From JAUSIK01 sp964362915 (GTDB lineage Archaea; Nanobdellota; Nanobdellia; Pacearchaeales; GW2011-AR1): a DNA stretch of 37,272 nt. The first letter of the stretch is position 1. The number at the start of each line of letters is the position of its first letter. The notes beneath the pieces are model-generated. The model searched no databases. It was given only the letters and a program-made list of their open reading frames with translations, and was not told where the DNA came from. Location: assembly GCA_964362915.1 (NCBI GenBank), contig CAYIGH010000006.1, positions 1 through 37,272 on the forward strand, read 5' to 3'. Position numbers and translations under genes: made by a program. This document shows positions 15,698 to 25,221 of the stretch, in pieces.

Positions 15698-18600
15698 TTA
15701 AGTTGGAGGATAAGTTGTTATCTCCCAAGAGTTAGCTCCGCCCGCCCGATATTCAGCAGCAGGCAGGACAAGAGGAACTTGTATCAAGCAAACGAACAAT
15801 TCATCTTGTCCTGAAGCAGAATTTTTTGTGTTTATAGTATTATTGCCGACGCTTAAACTAACTCCAGGAATCTCTTTATTCACTCCATGACTCATTATAA
15901 CGCCGCTGATACAAACCGAGGGCTGATTATCACTAATCAAAAAATTAGCCGCAGGAATTAAGTTTGATCCAGATGGCTGCTGAAGAAGATCACGCGCAGT
16001 AACATTAATCTGAGCAATCGCATCATTGCCTGTATTATTCAATAACAAATCTCTAATCTGATTTACATCTCCAGGCAACAAATTAGCCCAAGATAAAACA
16101 TTTTGGTGTCTCATACTTGCTTCAGACATTAAGACAAAAGTCTCATAATAACTATCTCTAGAGCCCTGCACCGCAACAACATTGGCAGTCACATTCCATT
16201 CCCCAGCAGGATCAAAATACCAAATATCAACAGAGCAGGAATAATTTAATACTATTCCAACTTTTCCAATAAAAGCACATGAATTATTGTATCTAATTCT
16301 ATTTCCAAAAGAAAAACTTGCATTTAATTTGCTTATATCGCTAGAACTTTCAACGCCAGAAACAAGAACGCTGAAATTAATAATCTTAACTCCTCCCGGA
16401 GCTATATTCTGAAATCCCAAATCAGATATATCAACTATCTTTATGCCACTATCATTAACTATTAATGTTCTAGTATCTGTAAAGTTCCAGTTTTCATAAA
16501 TATCTTTAGCTCCAGCAAAATAACTAAATGTTCCATTTGTAATATTGCTCTGATTTAAATATAAATACCAATGTGTTTGATTGTATTTGTACAAATTAGC
16601 ATAATACTGCTCTCTAATTTCACTAGAGTTAAGAGTCCTGTTCCATAATCTTACCTCATCAATAATTCCATTAAATCCTCGTAAAAGAGAGGGTGCATTC
16701 CCAACCCAGAGTGATTGTGCGGCATCTGTGTCCCGCGAACCTGTAGGATTTCCTCTTGTTAGAGTGGCATTTTGCCCGTTAATATAAAGTGTTATAGCAT
16801 TTCCTGCGGCAGTGCCATTCCATGTAACAGCAACAAAACTCCATTTATTCAAAGTAATGCTATTCGCTGCAGAACGTGCATAAAGACTCGTTGGAGTATA
16901 CTCCACCCAAAACTCTAATGACCCCGGAACACTATCGCACCCCATGTCAAAGACCCATCCATTTGCAATAGGCGAACCAGCCGCCTTGTTGATAATTCTT
17001 CCGTTATTGCCGCCGCCGCAAGTTCGAGGATAAATCCACGCACTGACGCTAATCTGTGCCATATCATCAAGCTCACTGTCAGAACTGGCATTGATATAAT
17101 CATTCACACCATCAAAATCAGCTCCTTTTCCATATCTTCCTGTAACTACCCCTGGTCCATTAACTGCAGTTCCATTATTGCTGTATCTGCTCAAGTCAGC
17201 AACAAAAGTATCATTCTCTCCTAAAGCAGAACGATTATCAAAATTAAACATCAAGACTAAAGAATCATTGTACATAGTGTAATTAGTTCTATTCCAATTG
17301 AATAAAACTTCATCTAAATCATTCTCAATAATACTTGTATTTATCTCCACAAAATTTCTTATAGTCAGTGTCCCATTAGGCGGCGTTGGATCAATAAATC
17401 TAATTAAAGGCGCAATTACTAAAGTAATATTTCTCGTTTCTGTTGTATTGCTATTTCCAGAAAGATCAAAAGCAGTCACATTATAGAAATAAACACCGCT
17501 TCTATTAAATCCTGTGAAATTATGTTTTGAACTGAAATTAGCTGTTTTCCAGCTAGTCAGAAAATGAGTTTCTCCTATAACATACATATAATCTCCAAAT
17601 CTGTCAAAAGTAATTCCTTCTGGCTTAGTCATCTCGCTTACACTAACATTATTTATCCTAGTGCCATTCAAGTAAAGACTTGACACTCCTCGCGATTCAT
17701 CACTTACAATAAATAATGTATCCGTGTTATTATCATAATAAATATCACCTATGTCAGAATAATAGTTCATAAGAACCTCTGCATCAAACAGTTCAACAAC
17801 AGTTATAGGATCAGCTGATATATTAACTTTATAAACTCTTTTGGGAGTTTTTTCTTTAAGGATATAATATAAATTTCTGCCTATATCATACGTTACTCCC
17901 TCCAAACCATTATTTCCCATATTATTAAATCCAAGATCATATTTCCTAGCTTGAGATACGTCTATAGTTGTTGTACTGGGACCTATCCAAATATGGCTCA
18001 TGTTGGCTCTTCTCTCTTCAACAATTGCAAACCTATGTATATTTCCGCTAGTATTAAGATAAGTTATTCCTTCAACATCGTTGAATCCAGTAAGCCGTAT
18101 TCCTCTAATAAACGCGCCGTCAAGAGACATCTCACTAATATTATTAATATCCCCTAAAACAGCAAAAGCATGTGCCACAAACAAAGTATTAGTCACAGGA
18201 TTATATGTAATAGAAGAACTCTCAGGCGATAATGAAAGCAATTCAGAATTATTTAATACTCTCTTATATCTGCTTAAATCAAAACTATAATGATAAGGTG
18301 TATCATGAGACCTTATTAGATTCTTAGTTGAATTATATAAATAAAAAGTTACATTGTTAAAATTATCCTCCACTATATCAACATCAATATAAATCCAGTT
18401 TCTACGAACCGCCGCTCCATCTGGCTCTGTTCTCGCTCCATAAGTTATTAAAGGAGGAATAGCATCGGCTGAAATTACAACTGTCCTCATATCAGTAGAA
18501 TTAGAATTTCCAGAAGAATCATTAACAAAGGCCTGATAAGTATAACTCCCTAAAGAAAGGCCTGCGGTTGTATTCTTACTTTGATTAATATACAAATTCC

Positions 18601-21178
18601 AGCTAGTAGAACTATATTTAGTCAAACTGCTGAAATAAAATTGAGCAATTTCTGACTTGTTTAAACTTCTATTAAAGAACATAAAGTCATCAATAGAAAG
18701 ATTACCGAATTCTCCTGTATTCCCGCTCCATCCTAAGTATGGCGCATTGAGGCTAAATATGTTGCCGGGATTTGATCCAGCAACATCAGTTGTATCAGTT
18801 TTATCAATGCCATTAATATAAAAACTCCATTTATTAGCATTTGGTAAATCTCCGCGATAAAGAACAGCTACATGAGACCAACTTCCAGCGCTAAGAACAT
18901 TATTTAAAGAATGCGAGATAAAAAAACTTCCGCTCCCAAATCTATACTCGGCAGAAAGTCCTGCAGTAACAGGCCCATCTTCAACATCTGTTGTAGTATG
19001 TGCGTAAATAAAAATACCATCATTAGTTATTCTCTGGGCAAAAACAGTACTAAATTCCTTAAAGTTCCTCGGCTTAATCCAGAATACCATACTATAATTA
19101 TTAGCTCCAAGAATATTTATAAGAGGAGTAGCATTCATAGCTATAAAATCGTCTATGCCATCAAATTCATGCGCTCCTCCGTATTTTCCTGTAGAATTCC
19201 AAGTTGGACAGGATAATCCTGAGCATATCCCATGATTTCTATAAATACTCAAATCTGCAACATAAGTAGCATTTTCTTTCAAAGCGCTTCTATTGTCAAA
19301 GTTCATAAATAAAAGCAAAGAAGGATCATATATGAAATAATTAGTGCCGTTCCAATTAAAGCTTAATTTATTAAGCTCTTGTGTTATTATACTCATATTA
19401 ATCTCAACAAAATTTTTATCAGTCACAGAATTATTAGGCAAGGTGGGCGGGACAAAGAAAATTGCAGGAAATGCGGGAAAAGTAAAAAATTCAAACCTGC
19501 TCAAACTTAAATTAATACTCTTAGATTGATTTAATCCTGATACGCTTGCGTTAATAGTATAATTATTAAAAACAGCAGTAGACGTAGAAGTTCTTATAAA
19601 TTCACTTAAATTCTTTCTTGCAATCCTTCCGTTTGCACCTGTCAATTCAGAAAAGTATAAAACATTGTTCCTGTCTCTTGAGCTGACATTTACATTCTGT
19701 AATGGCAATCCAAAAGTATTATTCACATAAACATCCAGCCACCACTTCACAGTGAGTTGCGTCCCTGAACCAATAGATAAACTAGTAAAGGTAGTATTTA
19801 TAAAAGTAACATTTGTTATATTATTCCCTATGCGATAAATATCAACATCTGTATTTCCTATTGTATCATTAAAATCAGAGTCAACTACTAAAGAATATCC
19901 TGACTCTCCTCCTTGAAAATTGATGCTGTTGTTAAAAGACCTTACATTTAAAACACTGGCATTAGCATCACGGACAAGTAAGCCACCATGACTGCTATTG
20001 GAAATAGTCACATTGCTGATAAAAATATCTCTAATTTGCGTTTCAGCTCCTGTAAGAGTGGAACGGCGAACCGAAATCCCTCCACTAGGAGAACCTGGGT
20101 TAGTTACTGTTCTTATAACACCCCCGGAAATATTAACATTGTTAGCTATACTTCGAATCCCTGTAAACGTAGAATTAATAATAACAAAATTGAAAATACT
20201 TGTGTTGGAGCAAAATGTTCGTATCGCAATGCCTTCATCACTGCTCCCATTAATAAACACATTGCGCACAATACTATTGCTTATTCCGGAATTAGTGCAC
20301 TCAAAATCAATCCCGGTAAGACCCTGAGAAATATTAGCATTCTCAACTAAATTTCCATAAGAATCTACAAATCTAATTGCGCCATTTCCATCACCATCGC
20401 CCTGAATAATGTTGGCATTATAAATCCTGGTAAAGCTGGAATTGTCCTGCATATAAATTGCATTTCTTTCAATGTCAAAGATATAAGTATTATTAATAAC
20501 ATTATATTGAGAATCAGAAAGTCGAAATGCCCTTAATGCACCGATATCAGCACCTATAGGAGTTACATTAATCCAATTCATGTAGTTATAACTGGAATTT
20601 TGCTGAAGTCTTATAGCAGAATTATTATAACTGCTGATAGTAATATTAAAGATTGTGGAATTTGTAGTATTAGTAAAAAATATGCCATAACCAAAACTTC
20701 TTATTTCACAGTTCTTTATACTGACATTAGTAAAATTAGTTGCAATGATTCCAATATCGTTAGCACCGGGCGGACTGTCTGTCAGAATAGAACTATTGCA
20801 ATCTAATTCTATATGTGATTTATTAAAAATAAGAACGCCATTAAAATTACTGCCATCATCCCCGCTATAACTCTGAGAACATAAAGTAACATAATCATTT
20901 AAATAATAATCAAATGTAGGAGAAGATCCTACTCTATTAACAGCTGTTCCATAGGTAGCTGGATTAGTCAAATCCACGCATGGCCCTCCAGGACCTAAAA
21001 GCACTTCTCTTCCAGATTTTAAACTATCAAAAAAATATCTATCTTTAAAAGCCCTAAAAAAATTAAATTCTCCATAAAAAAGAATAGGTAAAATTAATAT
21101 TAGTAAAACTGTTATAATTAAAAAAATCAAAGCAAAAATTCTAAATAAAAATAAGCCCCTGCCACCTCTATTGCCCAT
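15698..21178 (-). CDS. Giant surface protein: beta-helix, two LamG domains, SdiA-regulated-like propeller
   Basis: This 1826-aa protein has a membrane span at about 9-34 and then an extracellular body. Residues about 95-470 are a right-handed parallel beta-helix (NosD/pectate-lyase-like repeats such as NVSIKNCEIRSFGYGIFF). Two LamG/concanavalin-like domains lie at about 615-850 and 1305-1530, each opened by the SALxEN-T-VADLS motif and containing FDGxxD. Between them, about 965-1210, is a beta-propeller resembling SdiA-regulated/YjiK proteins (EGITYL, GLEGVTYDIGRNLYYILKEK, KPEGITFDRFGDYMYVIGE). The C-terminus (about 1640-1826) is a beta region with two cysteines that resembles the end of the 364-aa protein. 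There is no C-terminal membrane span. The likely role is adhesion or glycan binding. Several Ig-like linkers with N-x-S/T sequons join the domains. Confidence 0.88.
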   Translation of the reverse strand: MGNRGGRGLFLFRIFALIFLIITVLLILILPILFYGEFNFFRAFKDRYFFDSLKSGREVLLGPGGPCVDLTNPATYGTAVNRVGSSPTFDYYLNDYVTLCSQSYSGDDGSNFNGVLIFNKSHIELDCNSSILTDSPPGANDIGIIATNFTNVSIKNCEIRSFGYGIFFTNTTNSTIFNITISSYNNSAIRLQQNSSYNYMNWINVTPIGADIGALRAFRLSDSQYNVINNTYIFDIERNAIYMQDNSSFTRIYNANIIQGDGDGNGAIRFVDSYGNLVENANISQGLTGIDFECTNSGISNSIVRNVFINGSSDEGIAIRTFCSNTSIFNFVIINSTFTGIRSIANNVNISGGVIRTVTNPGSPSGGISVRRSTLTGAETQIRDIFISNVTISNSSHGGLLVRDANASVLNVRSFNNSINFQGGESGYSLVVDSDFNDTIGNTDVDIYRIGNNITNVTFINTTFTSLSIGSGTQLTVKWWLDVYVNNTFGLPLQNVNVSSRDRNNVLYFSELTGANGRIARKNLSEFIRTSTSTAVFNNYTINASVSGLNQSKSINLSLSRFEFFTFPAFPAIFFVPPTLPNNSVTDKNFVEINMSIITQELNKLSFNWNGTNYFIYDPSLLLFMNFDNRSALKENATYVADLSIYRNHGICSGLSCPTWNSTGKYGGAHEFDGIDDFIAMNATPLINILGANNYSMVFWIKPRNFKEFSTVFAQRITNDGIFIYAHTTTDVEDGPVTAGLSAEYRFGSGSFFISHSLNNVLSAGSWSHVAVLYRGDLPNANKWSFYINGIDKTDTTDVAGSNPGNIFSLNAPYLGWSGNTGEFGNLSIDDFMFFNRSLNKSEIAQFYFSSLTKYSSTSWNLYINQSKNTTAGLSLGSYTYQAFVNDSSGNSNSTDMRTVVISADAIPPLITYGARTEPDGAAVRRNWIYIDVDIVEDNFNNVTFYLYNSTKNLIRSHDTPYHYSFDLSRYKRVLNNSELLSLSPESSSITYNPVTNTLFVAHAFAVLGDINNISEMSLDGAFIRGIRLTGFNDVEGITYLNTSGNIHRFAIVEERRANMSHIWIGPSTTTIDVSQARKYDLGFNNMGNNGLEGVTYDIGRNLYYILKEKTPKRVYKVNISADPITVVELFDAEVLMNYYSDIGDIYYDNNTDTLFIVSDESRGVSSLYLNGTRINNVSVSEMTKPEGITFDRFGDYMYVIGETHFLTSWKTANFSSKHNFTGFNRSGVYFYNVTAFDLSGNSNTTETRNITLVIAPLIRFIDPTPPNGTLTIRNFVEINTSIIENDLDEVLFNWNRTNYTMYNDSLVLMFNFDNRSALGENDTFVADLSRYSNNGTAVNGPGVVTGRYGKGADFDGVNDYINASSDSELDDMAQISVSAWIYPRTCGGGNNGRIINKAAGSPIANGWVFDMGCDSVPGSLEFWVEYTPTSLYARSAANSITLNKWSFVAVTWNGTAAGNAITLYINGQNATLTRGNPTGSRDTDAAQSLWVGNAPSLLRGFNGIIDEVRLWNRTLNSSEIREQYYANLYKYNQTHWYLYLNQSNITNGTFSYFAGAKDIYENWNFTDTRTLIVNDSGIKIVDISDLGFQNIAPGGVKIINFSVLVSGVESSSDISKLNASFSFGNRIRYNNSCAFIGKVGIVLNYSCSVDIWYFDPAGEWNVTANVVAVQGSRDSYYETFVLMSEASMRHQNVLSWANLLPGDVNQIRDLLLNNTGNDAIAQINVTARDLLQQPSGSNLIPAANFLISDNQPSVCISGVIMSHGVNKEIPGVSLSVGNNTINTKNSASGQDELFVCLIQVPLVLPAAEYRAGGANSWEITTYPPT

Positions 21179-21216
21179 GCAATAAAAAAAGGAAAGATGT
21201 TATTAAAGATTTCTCT

Positions 21217-21636
21217 TTATCCCTTTTCTGCGGGATATAAAGAAATCTCAATTTCTCCAGAATAAAAGCCCTCAGTTAAATTTGAAGGAGTAAATGCACT
21301 AAGCGAAATTACTCTTTTATCTCCGCTATCAATTTTAACAGCATTATCATAATTCAATAAAGGAGCTATCTCTCCCTTGGCATTAAGAATAGCAACAATA
21401 GGAAATGCATATCCATTCTCTATCCTTATACTTCTGGTAGAACTTTTTTCCTTCCCAATGCTCCCAAAAGTCAAAGCAGTATTATTTAAATCAAAACCTA
21501 TAATCTCGTCGCTAACGTTAACGCTGGCGTAAAAAGTCTGAGTCTGGAGAGTTTTTGTATTAAAATAAAACACCATCAAAGAAATAAAAAATATAAAAGA
21601 AGAAAATCCAAATATAATATAGAAAAGTTTTTTCAT
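21217..21636 (-). CDS. Small membrane-anchored beta protein (139 aa)
   Basis: One N-terminal membrane span (about 7-25, FGFSSFIFFISLMVFYF) is followed by a beta-rich extracellular domain with LTFGSIGKEKSSTRSIRIEN and a C-terminal GFYSGEIEISLYP. That ending resembles Ig-like bacterial/archaeal domains that end in GxYxGxIxI. The gene overlaps the 378-aa gene upstream by four bases (ATGA), so the two are translationally coupled and probably work together. No enzymatic motif is seen. Confidence 0.7.
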   Translation of the reverse strand: MKKLFYIIFGFSSFIFFISLMVFYFNTKTLQTQTFYASVNVSDEIIGFDLNNTALTFGSIGKEKSSTRSIRIENGYAFPIVAILNAKGEIAPLLNYDNAVKIDSGDKRVISLSAFTPSNLTEGFYSGEIEISLYPAEKG

Positions 21637-22769
21637 CTCGCTCTCCTCTTTCCCTGATATTTCTTCTTAAACTTCTTAAACAATACAATAATTATAAATA
21701 TTATCAAAACAAAAACTATCCCTCCTATAATAAAAACAGTAAAGTCTAATCTATTCTTTTCATAAATAAATAATTCCCCATCTGCAAAACTCTTTTCACC
21801 GCCATAATAAAGAGTAATATGGCTTAAATATTCTCCATTCAGTTCACTAGTATCCAAAAATCCCTCTAAATCCTTCTTTTCCCATGCATTCAAATCAACA
21901 GGCGGTGTCCTAAATGCCACAATTTTTGTTCCGTTGGAAATATTTACATCAGCATAAATCTCTTTTATGTAATTATTCCACATGCTTTCAATACTAACAT
22001 GGAATTTATTTATTCCTCCCTTCGGCAAACTATCGCTAAAGTTGGTAATGTTCACAAACAAAGAACCTATTCTAAATCTCTGATTTACTCTTGTTTCCTC
22101 ACCATAGCTAACAACAGCCTCTGCAACATAATTCCCTGGTTTAAAATCGCTCGTATTTAAAAATTTCCTAAAATATCTATCTTGAGTAGTTTCCAAAAAA
22201 ACTGGCTTAAATGGTATAAAAAAGCTCATTTCTCCTTTCTCGCCAGTGCCCTTATCTTTAAAGAACTCTAAATTAACATTAACATTTAAATTTTCTTTTC
22301 CTTTATTAGTAACATGCACTTCAACAGGAATCTGTTCATTTACATTGCCATTAGGAACATTCAATTCTGCCTCTGCGTATCTACCAGGATAAGGTACAGA
22401 AACTTTAATCACTCCTTGTATCTGAACAGCAGTTCCAATAAACTCCTGTTCAGTCGGCACTTCTTTAACTCCAACACCAATATTATGAACTCCTGGCGTA
22501 TCTATAGAATCAGGAAACTTAATAATAACCTTGAAATTCCCTCCGCCGATAAGTTTTTTCTCACTTAAAGTTGCGTATCTAGCCAAATCCCCCCCAACAA
22601 ACGCCTCTATTTCCTGTTGAGGATCTTCAGAATGAACAGAATAAGTAATCTCGTGCGTTACTCCTGGAGCAAAATCCAACTTAACAATGGCTGGAGAAAT
22701 ACCAAGAGCCATTACTCCATTTAAAAAAAACAAAAAAGAAAATAACAATAAAAGCCCTCTCTTCATCAT
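21633..22769 (-). CDS. Exported Ig-like protein with C-terminal anchor (378 aa)
   Basis: The protein has a signal peptide (1-21, ending VMA before LGISPAIVKLDFAPG), about three beta-sandwich domains and a C-terminal membrane span (about 346-366) with a Lys/Arg-rich tail. It is a full-length paralogue of the 410-aa protein encoded upstream: both begin ALGI(S/T)P with an FxPG motif, both have VGxxVxxxxVxVPYPGxYxExxLNV in the middle, and both end in the same anchor. The duplicated pair brackets the 68- and 213-aa genes. The layout, a chaperone-like Ig protein next to small surface subunits, suggests help in their export or assembly, but that is inference. Its own leaderless promoter lies 26 nt upstream. 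Confidence 0.8.
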   Translation of the reverse strand: MMKRGLLLLFSFLFFLNGVMALGISPAIVKLDFAPGVTHEITYSVHSEDPQQEIEAFVGGDLARYATLSEKKLIGGGNFKVIIKFPDSIDTPGVHNIGVGVKEVPTEQEFIGTAVQIQGVIKVSVPYPGRYAEAELNVPNGNVNEQIPVEVHVTNKGKENLNVNVNLEFFKDKGTGEKGEMSFFIPFKPVFLETTQDRYFRKFLNTSDFKPGNYVAEAVVSYGEETRVNQRFRIGSLFVNITNFSDSLPKGGINKFHVSIESMWNNYIKEIYADVNISNGTKIVAFRTPPVDLNAWEKKDLEGFLDTSELNGEYLSHITLYYGGEKSFADGELFIYEKNRLDFTVFIIGGIVFVLIIFIIIVLFKKFKKKYQGKRRAR

Positions 22770-22791
22770 ACAATCAAAAAATAAACATTAT

Positions 22792-22799
22792 TTTATATA
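22792..22799 (-). promoter_or_regulatory. TATA box of the 378-aa gene
   Basis: On the minus strand TATATAAA is centred about 26 nt upstream of the ATG at 22769, two bases from the stop codon of the 213-aa gene. It gives the 378/139-aa gene pair its own leaderless promoter within the gene block. Confidence 0.6.
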
Positions 22800-22800
22800 C

Positions 22801-23442
22801 CTATTGGTTTATCCACGCAGTTGCTGTTATAACATCCCCTTTCGCTCCGGTGGTAGCATCTTCTGGAATAGTTAAGTTAAAGTCTATTCTTAACTCATCA
22901 CTGGCATCAACGTATGTAAAATTACCGCATACACGTATAGTAGTTGTACTAGTTGCATAAAAGCGGCTTAAATTAAACCCTGTTTCTGGAATATATGTTC
23001 CTCCTGTTGAATTCACACAACTGCCTGCTTCAACTTGAGAAACATTCCACTGATACACTGGACTTGTTCCTCCTATAAAATTAGCTGCGCTTTTGCCTAC
23101 AGATAAATTCAAAGTAAGATTAATATTTCCTTCATTTCTTAATCTTAAGCCCCCTGCAGTTGTTAAAGTCCAATTGCCTCCAGTAACATTACTTGTTCCG
23201 AAAGTTGTCAAAGCAGCGCTAGTGGAGCCAGGATTAACTCTTCCATTGCCCCAAGATATAGCCCTGGTAGTAAAGTTTACTTCTATATTTTGCTCCACTG
23301 TCAAATTAGCCTCTGCATTGGCTACATATGCTGAAATTCTAGAACTAAGCTCATTCAAGCTAAAAAATGCCAAACTTGCTGCTATAACGGCAAAAACAAC
23401 AGCTATTATAGCAACAATTAATAAACTATTATCATGTTTCAT
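22801..23442 (-). CDS. Candidate abundant surface/filament subunit (213 aa)
   Basis: An N-terminal hydrophobic helix (about 7-27, LLIVAIIAVVFAVIAASLAF) is followed by a single Thr/Asn/Ser-rich beta domain with two cysteines (AGSCVN and IRVCGN) that may form a disulfide. The C-terminal end (DELRIDFNLTIPEDATTGAK, then GDVITATAWINQ) closely matches the last part of the 2630-aa protein (AEIDINITVPINEISGAKRS...). This marks it as the minimal form of a domain reused at the ends of giant surface proteins. It overlaps the 68-aa gene by four bases. It could be a pilin-like or TasA-like subunit, but I see no clear class III signal peptide (no Gly/Ala before the hydrophobic helix). Confidence 0.7.
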   Translation of the reverse strand: MKHDNSLLIVAIIAVVFAVIAASLAFFSLNELSSRISAYVANAEANLTVEQNIEVNFTTRAISWGNGRVNPGSTSAALTTFGTSNVTGGNWTLTTAGGLRLRNEGNINLTLNLSVGKSAANFIGGTSPVYQWNVSQVEAGSCVNSTGGTYIPETGFNLSRFYATSTTTIRVCGNFTYVDASDELRIDFNLTIPEDATTGAKGDVITATAWINQ

Positions 23443-23645
23443 TTACCCTCTCTGCCTCCTTCTGTTTCATCTGTCTCAATAACAAAACTTATCTCGCTAT
23501 TAGTTGAAGATGCAATTCTGCTCCTTTGCTTACTAAAAAATTCAGGAAGAATAGAAGAAGAGCTTAAATTAATAACAATAGATAAAACAGAAAATAATAT
23601 AGAAACCAGCAACAAGACCATTATAATTTTTTGTGTTCTTTCCAT
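23439..23645 (-). CDS. Small single-span membrane protein (68 aa)
   Basis: Residues 8-27 form a membrane span (IMVLLLVSILFSVLSIVINL), followed by a short Ser-rich segment, a KQRSR basic patch and an acidic tail (VIETDETEGGREGK). AAGAGGG precedes the ATG. Its end overlaps the 213-aa gene by four bases, and the ribosome-binding site of that gene lies within its last codons, so the two are coupled. It may be an accessory or minor subunit for the 213-aa protein. A minus-strand TTTAAATATAT at about 23681-23692 is a likely promoter. Confidence 0.65.
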   Translation of the reverse strand: MERTQKIIMVLLLVSILFSVLSIVINLSSSSILPEFFSKQRSRIASSTNSEISFVIETDETEGGREGK

Positions 23646-23692
23646 TCCCTCTTTTATACCTCATTACGAATAAATCCACTATATATTTAAAT

Positions 23693-24925
23693 TTATCTAG
23701 TCTTTTTTCCAACAAATCTTCTGAAGAATACAAACCATGCCAAATTAACAATCAGCAATATAACAACTAACACCAATAAAACACTAGTTAAAGTTATTCC
23801 AGTTCCTCCTCGTTTTCCTCTTATAGCATATCCTACCCCAGTAATATCTAAACTATCAGCGCTTATCTTTAATAATAAATTTTTGTCTGTAGATTTTTCA
23901 CCATATTTAACTAATAACTTGCCGTTATATTCTCCCTCATTAACACCAACAGTATCCCAATAAGCAATTAATTCCTTTCTTGATAATGGAGAAATATCTT
24001 CTGCAGAAGATTTAACATCAGCCATTATATCATCTTCATTATTATAAACAATCAAATTAGCAAAAACACCTTTCAATTCCTGATTCCATTTATTTTCAAC
24101 TAAAATCTGCAGCTTAGCAATTTCCCCAAGACTAAATTCATTAACTAAAATACTTTCAATAGAAAGAGCACTTTCTCCAATACTAAACTCCTTCTCCATA
24201 CTTTTAGATTCTCCATCGTAAAAAACAGTCAATTTGGCTAAATATCTCCCGGAATTTGCATTAACTAGCCACTGCGCACTTAATTCTGTCCTTCCACCGG
24301 CTTGCAAAGAAGTATAATCAGTTTCCAAAGTTGCAACTTTCTCATTTAAAACAGTATAAATATCAATAATAGCCCTGACCTCTCCTATACCTAACTTGCC
24401 CCTGCTGACAACAGGAATTACAAAATTAGCAGTATGTCCTTGTTCAGCATCTAAAACATTCAAATCAAATTCAACATATTTGCCAGGATATGGAACATAA
24501 ACAAAAAGCTGTGTCACGACTGCAACTGTAGCGCCAACAAAAGTGCTTTCCTCTCCAGAAACTTTAGGAATTTCCAAAGCAACAATCTCTGCTATATGCA
24601 ATCCTGGTTCAAGTTTTTCAGGCAACTTAACCTTATATCTAAAGCCCTTGCTATTCTCATCCTTCTTAAATTCAATTTTATTCTCAAATAAACTAATACT
24701 CCCGTTCAATTCGCCCTGTATAAATAGAATAACTTCCATATCTTTCTGCTCATTATTCAAAACAGAAAACTGGACTTCTCTTTCCAATCCAGGCTCAAAA
24801 TTTACTGTTGTCCTTCCAGGAGTAATTCCCAAAGCCAGAACATTTTCAATTAGCACAATAGCCACAAGTATAGCTCCAACTAAGAAAAATATCTTATTTT
24901 TTATCTTATCCGTCATTTCACTCAT
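23693..24925 (-). CDS. Exported Ig-like protein with C-terminal anchor (410 aa), paralogue of the 378-aa protein
   Basis: The signal segment (about 11-31, IFFLVGAILVAIVLIENVLA) precedes LGITPGRTTVNFEPG, as in the 378-aa paralogue. About three beta-sandwich domains follow, with VGATVAVVTQLFVYVPYPG in the middle, then a C-terminal span (ITLTSVLLVLVVILLIVNLA) and a basic tail. The start is set by GGGAGG seven bases before the ATG. That ribosome-binding site and start codon belong to the junction repeat also found at 25691 and 26439, so before the TA insertions the gene probably followed the 155-aa gene directly. The 155-aa gene's last codons (GRQDE) are made of the same sequence. Confidence 0.8.
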   Translation of the reverse strand: MSEMTDKIKNKIFFLVGAILVAIVLIENVLALGITPGRTTVNFEPGLEREVQFSVLNNEQKDMEVILFIQGELNGSISLFENKIEFKKDENSKGFRYKVKLPEKLEPGLHIAEIVALEIPKVSGEESTFVGATVAVVTQLFVYVPYPGKYVEFDLNVLDAEQGHTANFVIPVVSRGKLGIGEVRAIIDIYTVLNEKVATLETDYTSLQAGGRTELSAQWLVNANSGRYLAKLTVFYDGESKSMEKEFSIGESALSIESILVNEFSLGEIAKLQILVENKWNQELKGVFANLIVYNNEDDIMADVKSSAEDISPLSRKELIAYWDTVGVNEGEYNGKLLVKYGEKSTDKNLLLKISADSLDITGVGYAIRGKRGGTGITLTSVLLVLVVILLIVNLAWFVFFRRFVGKKTR

Positions 24926-24953
24926 CTTGCCTCCCTGTAAAAAAGTTTAAATA
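24922..24953. repeat. Junction repeat, copy 1 (410-aa gene start plus TA promoter)
   Basis: TCATCTTGCCTCCCTGTA (24922-24939), read on the minus strand, is the ribosome-binding site and start of the 410-aa gene. The following bases to 24953 (AAAAAGTTTAAATA) contain the TATA box of TA module 1. Copy 2 at 25691-25722 matches over 32 bases with one difference. Copy 3 at 26439-26456 matches the first 18. Confidence 0.75.
24946..24953 (+). promoter_or_regulatory. TATA box of TA module 1
   Basis: TTTAAATA is centred 26.5 nt upstream of the ATG at 24976. The same centre-to-ATG spacing recurs in modules 2, 3 and 4. Confidence 0.65.
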
Positions 24954-24975
24954 TGCTATATCATTACCCTCGATT

Positions 24976-25218
24976 ATGGAAGAAATAATTATAAAGGTCG
25001 ATGTTCCAAAAGAATTCAAAGAAGAATTTAGAATAGCCTTAGCTAAAGTTGTAGAAGAATTTGTAAAAAGAATAAGAGTTTTGGAATTAGAACAAATGCT
25101 TAAAAAACTAGAATCAAAGGAAGAGCAGGAATTGGAAAGATGGTCCATAGAACTTGGAAGGAAGGTGAACAAATCATTACATGAAAGATATAAAAGACTA
25201 TATCCAAAGCTGCAATAA
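24976..25218 (+). CDS. VapB-like antitoxin, TA module 1
   Basis: This 80-aa protein has an N-terminal strand (EEIIIKVDVPKEFKEEF) followed by two helices and a Lys/Arg-rich end. It is related to the antitoxin of module 4, which shares VPxEFKEEFxxAL. It should bind the PIN toxin encoded three bases downstream and repress the promoter. Translation probably starts on a leaderless mRNA. The toxin is in the same reading frame, an arrangement shared by all four modules here and unlike the ATGA overlap of the pair at 1336-2141. Confidence 0.75.
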   Translation: MEEIIIKVDVPKEFKEEFRIALAKVVEEFVKRIRVLELEQMLKKLESKEEQELERWSIELGRKVNKSLHERYKRLYPKLQ

Positions 25219-25221
25219 ACG

